From Anaerolineae bacterium (lineage in GTDB: Bacteria; Chloroflexota; Anaerolineae; Promineifilales; Promineifilaceae), in contig JADLAX010000071.1 of assembly GCA_020848035.1 (NCBI GenBank), positions 1 through 34,297 of the forward strand: a stretch of DNA of 34,297 nucleotides, written 5' to 3'. The notes beneath the pieces are model-generated. The model made no database searches, was not told where the DNA came from, and saw only the letters and a list, made by a program, of their open reading frames with translations. Below, in pieces: positions 6,169-13,006 of the stretch (the first letter of the stretch is position 1; every line of letters starts with the position of its first letter). The translations under genes and the position numbers were made by a program.

Positions 6169-7059
6169 ATGAAGAAGCTTATTTTGGCTTTACTGGTGGG
6201 GTTAATGGCTACGGCCGTTCTTGCTGGCTGTGGCGGTGGTGAAAAAACCGTCACCGTGGCCTCCAAAGACTTTACCGAGCAGTTTATTCTGGGCGAAATG
6301 TATGCCCTCATGCTGGAAGATGCGGGTTACACCGTGGAGCGCAAGCTCAACCTGGGCGGCACCCCGGTAACCCACCAGGCGCTGCTGGATGAAGAAATTG
6401 ATATCTATCCCGAGTACACCGGCACCGGGCTGCTCACCGTGCTGAAGCTGGGCGTGATGAGCGATCCGCAAGCCGTGTACGACACGGTGAAGGCCGACTA
6501 CGCTGAACAGTTTTCCCTCGCCTGGCTGGACCCCGCGCCGATGAACAACACCCAGGCCCTGGCCATGACCCGTGACCGCGCCAGCGAACTGGGCATCACC
6601 ACCTTCTCCGACATGGTGGCCCATGCCGATGAACTGGTGCTCATTGGCCCACCGGAGTTTGTCGAACGGGAAGATGGTATCCCCGGCCTCAAGCGCGTTT
6701 ATGGCGATTTTGAATTTGCCGACATCCTCACGGTGGATCCTGGCCTGCGTTACCAGGCGCTGCTGAACGGCGAAGCCGATGTGGTGGTGGCCTTTGGCAC
6801 CGACGGTGAGCTGGCTGCCTACGATTTGCTCTCTTTGCAGGACGACAAAGGGCTGTACCCGCCGTACCAGGTGGCGCCGGTGGTGCGCCAGGCCGTTTTG
6901 GATGAAAATGGCGATATTGCCGATATCTTAAACAGCCTTGCCCCGCTGCTCACCGATGCGACGATGCAGCGGCTGAACAATGAGGTGTCGGGAAACGGCC
7001 GTGAACCCGATGAGGTCGCCCGTGAATTCCTGGTGGAACAAGGGCTGATCGACGGTTAA
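6169..7059 (+). CDS. Osmoprotectant-binding lipoprotein (OpuCC/OsmF-like, 296 aa)
   Basis: A lipoprotein signal peptide runs MKKLILALLVGLMATAVLAG to the lipidated Cys21. The mature protein opens with the substrate-binding domain of quaternary-ammonium importers: VASKDFTEQFILGEMYALML, then LLDEEIDIYPEYTGTGLLTV. The middle has GLRYQALLNGEADVVVAFGT, typical of the OpuAC/OsmF fold. It captures betaine-like solutes outside the membrane and delivers them to the permeases. GTG at 6166 could also start the frame, but AAGGAG at 6158 is better spaced for ATG 6169. Its own hairpin follows at 7076-7109. Confidence 0.92.
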   Translation: MKKLILALLVGLMATAVLAGCGGGEKTVTVASKDFTEQFILGEMYALMLEDAGYTVERKLNLGGTPVTHQALLDEEIDIYPEYTGTGLLTVLKLGVMSDPQAVYDTVKADYAEQFSLAWLDPAPMNNTQALAMTRDRASELGITTFSDMVAHADELVLIGPPEFVEREDGIPGLKRVYGDFEFADILTVDPGLRYQALLNGEADVVVAFGTDGELAAYDLLSLQDDKGLYPPYQVAPVVRQAVLDENGDIADILNSLAPLLTDATMQRLNNEVSGNGREPDEVAREFLVEQGLIDG

Positions 7060-7075
7060 CCGAGGTAAATGATGG

Positions 7076-7109
7076 GGCGGGTGCCCGGCGGCAACGTTGG
7101 GCACCCGCC
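7076..7109 (+). promoter_or_regulatory. Intra-operon hairpin between binding protein and ATPase genes
   Basis: A perfect 11-bp GC-rich inverted repeat (GGCGGGTGCCC at 7076-7086, GGGCACCCGCC at 7099-7109) has a 12-nt loop. It lies 11 bp before the ATPase start and has no T run. It may protect or attenuate the message so that binding protein exceeds ATPase. Confidence 0.6.
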
Positions 7110-7120
7110 GATGCAAAATT

Positions 7121-8068
7121 ATGACGGCGATTCGCTTTGAAAACGTCACCAAGCAGTATGCCAATTCCACCCAACCGGCGGTAGACAACATCAGCTGCAA
7201 TGTCGATGAGGGCAGCTTTGTGGTGCTGCTGGGGCCGTCTGGCTGCGGCAAGACGACCCTGCTCAAGATGGTCAACCGCCTCTACGAGCCAACCTCGGGC
7301 ACCATTTATTTGGGCCAGCAAGACATTCGGCAGATTGACGCCACGACGCTGCGCCGCCAGATTGGCTACGTGATCCAGCAGATTGGCCTGTTTCCGCACA
7401 TGACGGTGGCCCAAAATGTGGGCATCGTGCCGGAGCTGCTGAATTGGCAGCGCGACCGGATTCGCCAGCGGGTGGATGAGCTGCTGGCCCTGGTGGATTT
7501 GCCGCCCGACGTTTACCGCGACCGGTATCCCTCGCAGATGTCTGGCGGGCAGCGGCAGCGGGTGGGCGTGGCGAGAGCCCTGGCCGGTGATCCCGAAGTG
7601 ATTTTGATGGACGAGCCGTTTGGCGCGGTGGACGCCATTACCCGCACCGGCCTGCAAGACGAGCTGATTGCGTTGCAGCGCAAGCTCAAAAAAACCATCC
7701 TGTTTGTGACCCACGACGTGGAAGAGGCGCTGCGCCTGGCGGACAAGATCATTATTTTGAAAGACGGCCGTCTCATCCAGTACGACACCCCGTTTAACAT
7801 TCTCAGCCACCCGGCTAACCAGTTTGTCTATGACCTGGTGGGGGCCGATGACATCATCCGGCAGTTGGGGCTGGTGCGGGTGGACCTGGCAATGAAGCCG
7901 CTGCCCGCCGATTTTGTGCTGAACGGCCGTCCCACCATTGCCCGCGATGATAATTTGCGGCGGGCCCTCTCGCTGCTGCTCAACAGCAATGCCCCGGCGC
8001 TTACCGTCACCGAAAATGACCGGCCGGTAGGCATTTTGACCCTGAGCAACATCCAGGCGTATCAGTAG
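7121..8068 (+). CDS. Osmoprotectant ABC transporter ATP-binding protein (OpuCA/ProV-like, 315 aa)
   Basis: All ABC motifs are present: Walker A GPSGCGKTT (Lys44), Q-loop in IGYVIQQIGLFPHMTVAQNV, signature MSGGQRQRVGVARALAG, Walker B VILMDEPFGAVD and the switch His in FVTHDVEEALRLADK. The C-terminal 60 residues (APALTVTENDRPVGILTLSN) look like one CBS-type unit, where homologues usually carry a CBS pair that senses ionic strength. So the sensing domain may be shortened. ATG 7121 is chosen; the in-frame TTG at 7097 lies inside the hairpin. It drives import with the two permeases and ends 5 bp before the next gene. Confidence 0.92.
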   Translation: MTAIRFENVTKQYANSTQPAVDNISCNVDEGSFVVLLGPSGCGKTTLLKMVNRLYEPTSGTIYLGQQDIRQIDATTLRRQIGYVIQQIGLFPHMTVAQNVGIVPELLNWQRDRIRQRVDELLALVDLPPDVYRDRYPSQMSGGQRQRVGVARALAGDPEVILMDEPFGAVDAITRTGLQDELIALQRKLKKTILFVTHDVEEALRLADKIIILKDGRLIQYDTPFNILSHPANQFVYDLVGADDIIRQLGLVRVDLAMKPLPADFVLNGRPTIARDDNLRRALSLLLNSNAPALTVTENDRPVGILTLSNIQAYQ

Positions 8069-8073
8069 CTGTC

Positions 8074-8706
8074 ATGGAATACATTCTCAACCGGCCCGAC
8101 ATCATCCTGAGGCTGCTGGGGCAGCACCTATTCATGACGGTTTCGGCCCTGCTCATCTCCATCGCCATTGCCCTGCCGCTGAGCCTGGTGCTGCTGCGTT
8201 CGGCAAGAGTCACTTCGGCCGTTTTGGGCGTGCTTGGTGTGCTGTACACCATTCCCAGCATCGCCCTGCTCATTTTGCTGCTGCCCCTCTTTGGCCTGAA
8301 CCAGACCTCGGTGATCGTCGCCCTGGTGATCTACACCCAGATTATTTTGGTGCGCAACATGGTGGCCGGGCTGCGCAGTGTGCCATCCGCCACGCTGGAA
8401 GCGGCCACGGGGGTGGGCATGAGCAGCTGGCAGCGCTGGTACCGGGTGCAGCTGCCGCTGGCCTTGCCGGTGATTTTGGCCGGGATTCGCCTGGCCACCA
8501 TTGTGGCCATTTCGATTGCCACCATCGGCGCGAAGTTTGGCGCAGGTGGTTTGGGCACGCTGCTGTTTGACGGCATTGCCCAAAATCGGTACGACAAAAT
8601 TGTCGCCGGAGCGCTGGTGGTGGGACTGCTGGCGCTGCTGCTGAACCGCCTGCTGCTCCTGGCGGAGACCCGCTTTGACCCGCTCAAGCACGTTGAGCCG
8701 TCGTAA
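8074..8706 (+). CDS. Osmoprotectant ABC transporter permease, second subunit (210 aa)
   Basis: A second Opu-type permease, paralogous to the one at 5318. It has GVLYTIPSIALLILLLPLFG, the EAA-like LEAATGVGMSSWQRWYRVQL and the Opu-specific ATIVAISIATIGAKFGAGGL. ATG 8074 lies 5 bp after the ATPase stop, so the two are translationally linked. With the other permease it forms a heterodimeric membrane channel. Gene order here is permease, binding protein, ATPase, permease. Confidence 0.92.
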   Translation: MEYILNRPDIILRLLGQHLFMTVSALLISIAIALPLSLVLLRSARVTSAVLGVLGVLYTIPSIALLILLLPLFGLNQTSVIVALVIYTQIILVRNMVAGLRSVPSATLEAATGVGMSSWQRWYRVQLPLALPVILAGIRLATIVAISIATIGAKFGAGGLGTLLFDGIAQNRYDKIVAGALVVGLLALLLNRLLLLAETRFDPLKHVEPS

Positions 8707-8733
8707 ATTTGCTCGGCTTTGCGCCGATCTTTT

Positions 8734-8861
8734 TGGGTCAACATCAATTCGTGCGCTTTCATGATTCATCATCAAAGATTTCGCAGATTGAAATGATTAA
8801 AAATCTGGTAAATCTGCGAAATCTTTGATAAAGCCTTTGTCAAGCAACTATTTGGCGAAGC
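8734..8861. repeat. About 128-bp interspersed element with perfect 19-bp internal inverted repeat, copy 1
   Basis: Outer left flank begins TGGGTCAACATCAATT and the right flank contains CAAGCAACTATTTGGCGAAG. In the centre, ATCAAAGATTTCGCAGATT (8771-8789) is exactly inverted at 8811-8829 around a 21-nt loop. The same flanks recur on the opposite strand at 30714-30843. It fills most of the 8707-8897 spacer. Confidence 0.85.
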
Positions 8862-8884
8862 ACCTCTTTTTTTGCCAAAGGAAG

Positions 8885-8890
8885 TACAAT
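8885..8890 (+). promoter_or_regulatory. Candidate -10 box giving a leaderless start
   Basis: TACAAT ends 7 bases before ATG 8898, so transcription would start at or near the A of the start codon. The -35 region is weak. Confidence 0.4.
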
Positions 8891-8897
8891 TAGCGGC

Positions 8898-10130
8898 ATG
8901 TCTCGAAAATGGTTTGTATTCTTATGCCTGGGCACCTTATTTATGTTGTTGCTAACGGCCGTTGCCTGCCGCAGTGCCGACGACCAGCCGTTACCGACGG
9001 CCGTTCCCACCATTCCCGTCATTGCCGCCGCCACCAGCACCCCAACCCTCAACCCCACGTTTACGCCAGAACCCACGGCCGAGGTGATAGAAATCGCACC
9101 AACGGCCACCCCCTTCGCCACAGTCACACCCGTTCCCACCTCCACCGCCCTGCCGGGCATTGTGCTGGCCGCGCCGGAGGATTTTGGCACCGATCGCAAC
9201 CCGCTGACCGGTGAACTGGTGGCCGAACCGGAGAATTTGTTGCGACGGCCGTTGGCCATCAAAGTTTCCAACAGCCCGCCGCAGTACGCCCGCCCGCAAA
9301 ACGGGCTCAGCCAGGCCGACCTGGTGTTTGAGCACGTCACCGAGGCGGACATTACCCGCTTTACCGCCATTTTCTACAGCCAGACCCCGCCAGACATCGG
9401 CCCGGTGCGCAGCGCACGCCTCATCGACAAGGAACTGCCCGCCATGTACGACGCCGCCCTGGCGATGTCGGGGGCACATCCGGTTGTGTCGCAGCGGCTG
9501 CACGGCTCCGACATTGGCGACCGGATTTTGCGCTCGCACGAGACCGGCTTTTACCGCACCGATGAGGACAAGCCGTGGGAGCACACCCTGCACGCCGATC
9601 CGGCGGGCCTATGGGCAGCCATTGCTGCCCACGACGAAGACCGCCCGCCCCAGTTCACTTCGTGGCTGACGTTTAGCACCCTGCCGCCGCCCGATGGTGC
9701 CCCTGCCACCCGCATCGAGGTGGCCTACGACACCTATGAGCTGGTGGAATGGGTGTATGATCCGGCCGACGGCCGTTACTACCGCTGGGCCGATGGCGAG
9801 CCAACCATTGACGCCAACAACGACACACAAATTAGCGCCGCCAACGTGATTTTGCTCACGGCCGTTCATGAAAAAGACCACTCCATTTGCCTGACCCACA
9901 GCAACGGCGTCTGCACCGACTGGCCCATCGAAATCCAGATTTGGGGGCAGGGCAGCGCCATCATTTTGCGCGACGGCCAGCAGTATCCGGTGACCTGGCT
10001 GCGCGAAAACCGCAGCGACATGTTCACCTTCGTCGACGCCGACGGCAATCCCGTTCCCCTACAAATTGGCAACAGCTGGTTCCAGGTGCTGCCCCATTAC
10101 TACGAGAACCCCGTAACAATCAGCCCATAA
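8898..10130 (+). CDS. DUF3048 domain lipoprotein (410 aa)
   Basis: A lipoprotein signal (MSRKWFVFLCLGTLFMLLLT, lipobox ending TAVAC) is followed by a Thr/Pro-rich linker to about residue 90, suited to crossing the cell wall. The rest is a DUF3048 protein (YerB-like): NPLTGELVAEPENLLRRPLA, SNSPPQYARPQNGLSQADLV, then FYSQTPPDIGPVRSARLIDK, and a C-terminal domain near WLRENRSDMFTFVDADGNPV. The role of DUF3048 is not settled; it is a surface lipoprotein domain. The only Shine-Dalgarno-like run (AAAGGAAG) is about 13 bp from the ATG, consistent with a leaderless message. Confidence 0.9.
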   Translation: MSRKWFVFLCLGTLFMLLLTAVACRSADDQPLPTAVPTIPVIAAATSTPTLNPTFTPEPTAEVIEIAPTATPFATVTPVPTSTALPGIVLAAPEDFGTDRNPLTGELVAEPENLLRRPLAIKVSNSPPQYARPQNGLSQADLVFEHVTEADITRFTAIFYSQTPPDIGPVRSARLIDKELPAMYDAALAMSGAHPVVSQRLHGSDIGDRILRSHETGFYRTDEDKPWEHTLHADPAGLWAAIAAHDEDRPPQFTSWLTFSTLPPPDGAPATRIEVAYDTYELVEWVYDPADGRYYRWADGEPTIDANNDTQISAANVILLTAVHEKDHSICLTHSNGVCTDWPIEIQIWGQGSAIILRDGQQYPVTWLRENRSDMFTFVDADGNPVPLQIGNSWFQVLPHYYENPVTISP

Positions 10131-10162
10131 TTTCTAACCAAAAGATTGTAAATAAGTCATTA

Positions 10163-10217
10163 GGTAATTGAGTAATTTGTGGCGTCAATTACCTGATTAC
10201 CGAGTTACTCAATTACC
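10163..10217. repeat. Inverted repeat GGTAATTGAGTAA
   Basis: GGTAATTGAGTAA (10163-10175) is exactly inverted at 10205-10217 around internal cCAATTACC-type blocks. It fills the 104-bp spacer before the MFS gene and has no T run. Confidence 0.7.
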
Positions 10218-10234
10218 CAATTACTGGCCCAATT

Positions 10235-11485
10235 ATGTCTTCACGCCTCCTCCAAAAACTCCGCGCCGTTGAACCGTGGCAGCGCACCCTGATCATCATG
10301 TTTGTCGCCCAACTGCTAACGGCCGTTGGCTTCTCCGTCATTTTTCCCTTTCTTTCTCTCTACGTCACCGAACTGGGCAGCCGCACGGCCCTGAGCACCG
10401 AGTTTCTGGCCGGGGCCGTTTTCTCCGCCCAGGCGCTGACGATGATGATTGCCTCGCCGATTTGGGGCTCCGTGGCGGATCGGTACGGCCGTAAACTCAT
10501 GGTTGAACGGGCCATGTTTGGCGGTGCGGTTGTCATGCTGCTGATGGGTTTTGTGCGCTCCGGCGAAGAGCTGGTGCTGCTGCGTGCCCTCCAGGGCACG
10601 ATTACCGGCACGGTAGCCGCCGCCAATGCCCTGGTGGCTGCTGTTGCCCCGCGCCAGCGCAGCGGCTATGCCATGGGCCTGCTGCTCATGGGCCAGACGA
10701 CCGGCGTGGCCATCGGTCCGCTGATTGGCGGCGTGCTGGCCGACGCTTTTGGCTACCGCTTCACCTTTATCCTGACTTCTGCCTTGCTGCTGGCCGGCGG
10801 CCTGCTGGTCTACTGGGGCATTGAAGAGAACCGGGCTCGCCAACCGGAAACGGCCGTCAAAAAGCGCAGCTTTCTGGCCGATTGGCGGCATGTTTTCCAG
10901 GCCAAGGGCGTGATTCTGACCTACAGCCTGCGCTTTCTGGCCAACCTGGGCCAGACCCTGCTGATCCCTTTTGCCCCCCTGCTGATTGCCACGCTGCTGG
11001 TAGACAGCGACCACCTGAACACCATCACCGGGCTGGTGATTGGTGTGTCGGCGGCAGCGGGCACGATTACGGCCGTTTACCTGGGCCGTCTGGGGGATCG
11101 CGTGGGGCATGGCCAGGTGCTCAAGTGGAGCGCCCTGGCCGCAGGGCTGTTCTTTTTGCCGCAAAGCCTGGTGACCAGCCCCTGGCAGCTGCTGGTGCTG
11201 CAAGCATTCACCGGGGCCGCTGCGGGCGGTATCGTCCCCTCACTCAGCGCCCTGCTGGCCCGCTACACCGAGCCGGGCGAGGAAGGCAGCGTCTACGGCA
11301 TCGAAAATTCGATTGCCGCCGCCGCCCGCGCGGTTGCCCCGCTGGTGGGTTCGGTGATTGCTTTCTGGTTTGATTTGCGGGCGACGTTTGTGGCAACGGC
11401 CGTCATCTTTTTGCTGGTAGCGGCCGTCGCCTTTCTGCGCCTGCCCGTTGGCGCTGCCGCTCCCGCGCCACAGCCAGGCGATTGA
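10235..11485 (+). CDS. Major facilitator superfamily transporter (416 aa)
   Basis: Twelve hydrophobic segments are visible. The MFS motif A is present in loop 2-3 as GSVADRYGRKLMVERAMFGG, and a motif C-like GLLLMGQTTGVAIGPLIGGV sits in helix 5, typical of drug:H+ antiporters of the MdtG/TetA type. A second motif A-like stretch, YLGRLGDRVGHGQ, lies in loop 8-9. The substrate is unknown; an exporter is more likely than an importer. ACGGCCGT occurs five times, reading as TAV in helices and YGRK in motif A. No ribosome-binding site is evident before ATG 10235. Confidence 0.92.
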   Translation: MSSRLLQKLRAVEPWQRTLIIMFVAQLLTAVGFSVIFPFLSLYVTELGSRTALSTEFLAGAVFSAQALTMMIASPIWGSVADRYGRKLMVERAMFGGAVVMLLMGFVRSGEELVLLRALQGTITGTVAAANALVAAVAPRQRSGYAMGLLLMGQTTGVAIGPLIGGVLADAFGYRFTFILTSALLLAGGLLVYWGIEENRARQPETAVKKRSFLADWRHVFQAKGVILTYSLRFLANLGQTLLIPFAPLLIATLLVDSDHLNTITGLVIGVSAAAGTITAVYLGRLGDRVGHGQVLKWSALAAGLFFLPQSLVTSPWQLLVLQAFTGAAAGGIVPSLSALLARYTEPGEEGSVYGIENSIAAAARAVAPLVGSVIAFWFDLRATFVATAVIFLLVAAVAFLRLPVGAAAPAPQPGD

Positions 11486-11557
11486 GCGCCTCTTAAACAA
11501 AATCCCAAAAGGTTCTTCATAATTTCTAAACACCTTTTTCCTAAACTTTCTCAATCA

Positions 11558-11686
11558 ATTCGGGCTCTTTGGGAATTTTGGGGTTTGCAGCCTGGGATGC
11601 GTGAAACGTGAAACGTGACCGGAGTGACATTTCGTTTCACGTTTCACGCCAAACCCTACGAAATCCTGAAGACCCCGAATTCCTTT
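11558..11686. repeat. Long imperfect inverted repeat with GTGAAAC core, copy 1
   Basis: The core GCGTGAAACGTGAAACG (11599-11615) is perfectly inverted at 11633-11649. Outside it, the aattcgggctctt / aagaccccgaatt arms pair imperfectly. The related core recurs at 28981-29031. The 11486-11781 spacer has no gene. Confidence 0.75.
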
Positions 11687-11714
11687 ACTGACGAATTTTT
11701 AAAGAAAAGGTGGT

Positions 11715-11771
11715 CGTTCAGTTCTCTGTAGAGCATGGGCCGCGCCTCGGCGCTTTGCGCCCTCGTGCGGG
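11715..11771. repeat. CGTTCAGTTCTCT...GCGCCCTCGTGCGGG repeat, left copy
   Basis: This block is found again in inverted orientation at 12856-12902, on the other side of the DUF4405 operon. TTCAGTTC (11717-11724) is also inverted locally as GAACTGAA at 11775-11782. Confidence 0.7.
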
Positions 11772-11802
11772 AGTGAACTGAATGCTTACAAAAAAGGAAA
11801 AA

Positions 11803-12336
11803 ATGGCTGCAACAACGATACCTGTAGAACGAAAAAAGAAGCGGTTTAGCGAAACGCTAAAAAATTATTGGCTGGATATTGCCCTCTTTTTTGCCTTCAT
11901 CATCGACATGAACACCCGCTTCACCGGGCTGGCCATTCATGAATGGCTGGGGCTGGGCTTTGGTGTGGCGCTGATTTACCACATGCTGCTGCACTGGAAC
12001 TGGATTGCCTCCATCACCAGGCGGCTGTTGAGCAGGCTGCCCGGCGGGCAGCGGCTGCGTTACTTGATTGACCTGGTGTTGTTTATCGACATGGTGGTGC
12101 TCACCATGACCGGCATCTGGATTTCTGAGGTGGCCATGCGGCAGCTGGGTCTGAGTTTTGCAGACAGCTTCTTCTGGCGGCGGCTGCACGAGCAAACGGC
12201 CGATCTCGCTATCTGGTTGGTGGCGCTGCATATTGCCCTGGATTGGAAGTGGATTGTGAGCACCACCAAACGGTACCTCTGGCAGCCGCTGACCAAAAAA
12301 CGGCCGTCGCGGCCCACCACAGCAGGGGGTGAATGA
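11803..12336 (+). CDS. DUF4405 cytochrome-b-like membrane protein (177 aa)
   Basis: Four hydrophobic helices carry well-placed histidines: RFTGLAIHEWLGLGFGVALI, then YHMLLHWNW, and later LHEQTADLAIWLVALHIALD. This is the DUF4405 pattern, related to cytochrome b-type four-helix bundles that bind haem b through paired histidines. It probably passes electrons across or along the membrane. An in-frame ATG at 11782 would add seven residues, but AAAAAGGAAA lies at ideal spacing before ATG 11803. The stop overlaps the next gene by 4 bp (ATGA), so the two proteins are coupled. Confidence 0.85.
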   Translation: MAATTIPVERKKKRFSETLKNYWLDIALFFAFIIDMNTRFTGLAIHEWLGLGFGVALIYHMLLHWNWIASITRRLLSRLPGGQRLRYLIDLVLFIDMVVLTMTGIWISEVAMRQLGLSFADSFFWRRLHEQTADLAIWLVALHIALDWKWIVSTTKRYLWQPLTKKRPSRPTTAGGE

Positions 12337-12737
12337 TGAAAACAGTTGGACGCATTTTAGCCATTTTGCTGGCCGTAACGGCCGTTGCCGGGGCCACCTA
12401 CGCCCTGGGGCAGACCAGCTGGTTTGCCAGTCAGGTGGCCAGCCGGGGCGGCGATCGCGGCGGGTTTGAACGGCCCGAAGGTGAAGAGTTTGGCGAATTG
12501 GCCGGGCCTGGTTTTGGCCAGGACGGCCGTCCCGAACGCCCTGAGTTTGGCGACGGCCGGGGCCGGGACGGCGCAGACGGCTTCAACCTCTTCGCCCTGG
12601 CGGCGTTTGCCCGCACCCTTGTACCGATAGCCCTGGTGACAACGGCCGTTGTCCTCTTTACCAAACTGGCCGATGGCTGGCGCAAACGTGGCAAAACGGC
12701 CGTAGCCGCCCCGGGCGAGCCGCTCAACCAGGCCTGA
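12333..12737 (+). CDS. Two-TM protein with a Gly/Arg/Glu-rich loop (134 aa)
   Basis: The protein starts with a hydrophobic segment (MMKTVGRILAILLAVTAVAG), then a low-complexity stretch of about 65 residues with repeated R-P-E, G-D-G-R and R-G-G motifs, then a second helix, ARTLVPIALVTTAVVLFTKL, and a short basic tail. I recognise no family. The ATGA overlap with the DUF4405 gene says it works with that haem-type protein. The charged loop would lie on one face of the membrane between the helices and might bind metal or a redox partner. Five ACGGCCGT copies fall in this 405-bp gene. A terminator follows. Confidence 0.75.
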   Translation: MMKTVGRILAILLAVTAVAGATYALGQTSWFASQVASRGGDRGGFERPEGEEFGELAGPGFGQDGRPERPEFGDGRGRDGADGFNLFALAAFARTLVPIALVTTAVVLFTKLADGWRKRGKTAVAAPGEPLNQA

Positions 12738-12772
12738 ACCACAACGCATAACAAACAAGCTTTCTCCTGTAG

Positions 12773-12814
12773 AGGCGCGGCGTATCCACCTTCATACGCC
12801 GCGCCTTCTTTTTT
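12773..12814 (+). terminator. Rho-independent terminator after the DUF4405 operon
   Basis: A perfect 13-bp GC-rich stem (12773-12785 and 12794-12806) with an 8-nt loop is followed by TCTTTTTTT. Confidence 0.85.
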
Positions 12815-12855
12815 GCCCGCACTTGTCAGCTTGCCGGCAGCCGTGCAGTTGGCAG

Positions 12856-12902
12856 CCCGCACGAGGGCGCTTCGTGTCCCACGCTCTTGAGAGAACTGAA
12901 CG
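12856..12902. repeat. CGTTCAGTTCTCT...GCGCCCTCGTGCGGG repeat, right copy (inverted)
   Basis: The reverse complement matches the left copy at 11715-11771 across both ends (cgttcagttctct and gcgccctcgtgcggg) and part of the middle. The two copies bracket the DUF4405 operon and its terminator. Confidence 0.7.
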
Positions 12903-12956
12903 CCTACTTTTGCCCAGCGATTTTCACCTAATCTACATCTGAACTTCGTTTTTCTC

Positions 12957-12965
12957 TGTTACAAT
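12957..12965 (+). promoter_or_regulatory. Extended -10 promoter candidate (TGTTACAAT) for the kinase gene
   Basis: TG-N-TACAAT ends 41 bp before ATG 13007. The -35 region is poor, as expected for extended -10 promoters. Confidence 0.4.
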
Positions 12966-13006
12966 GAGCCGGAAGAACAACCTGCTTCAGAATTCGAGAA
13001 CCAGAG

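Noticed and set aside
6950..7810. Long minus-strand frame (286 aa) opposite the ABC ATPase
   Set aside because: The plus strand carries a full ABC ATPase with every motif; the opposite frame has no family resemblance and arises from GC-rich codon bias.
10316..11203. Minus-strand frame of 295 aa opposite the MFS gene
   Set aside because: Gln/Gly/His-rich composition without a domain pattern; the antisense of a clear 12-TM transporter.
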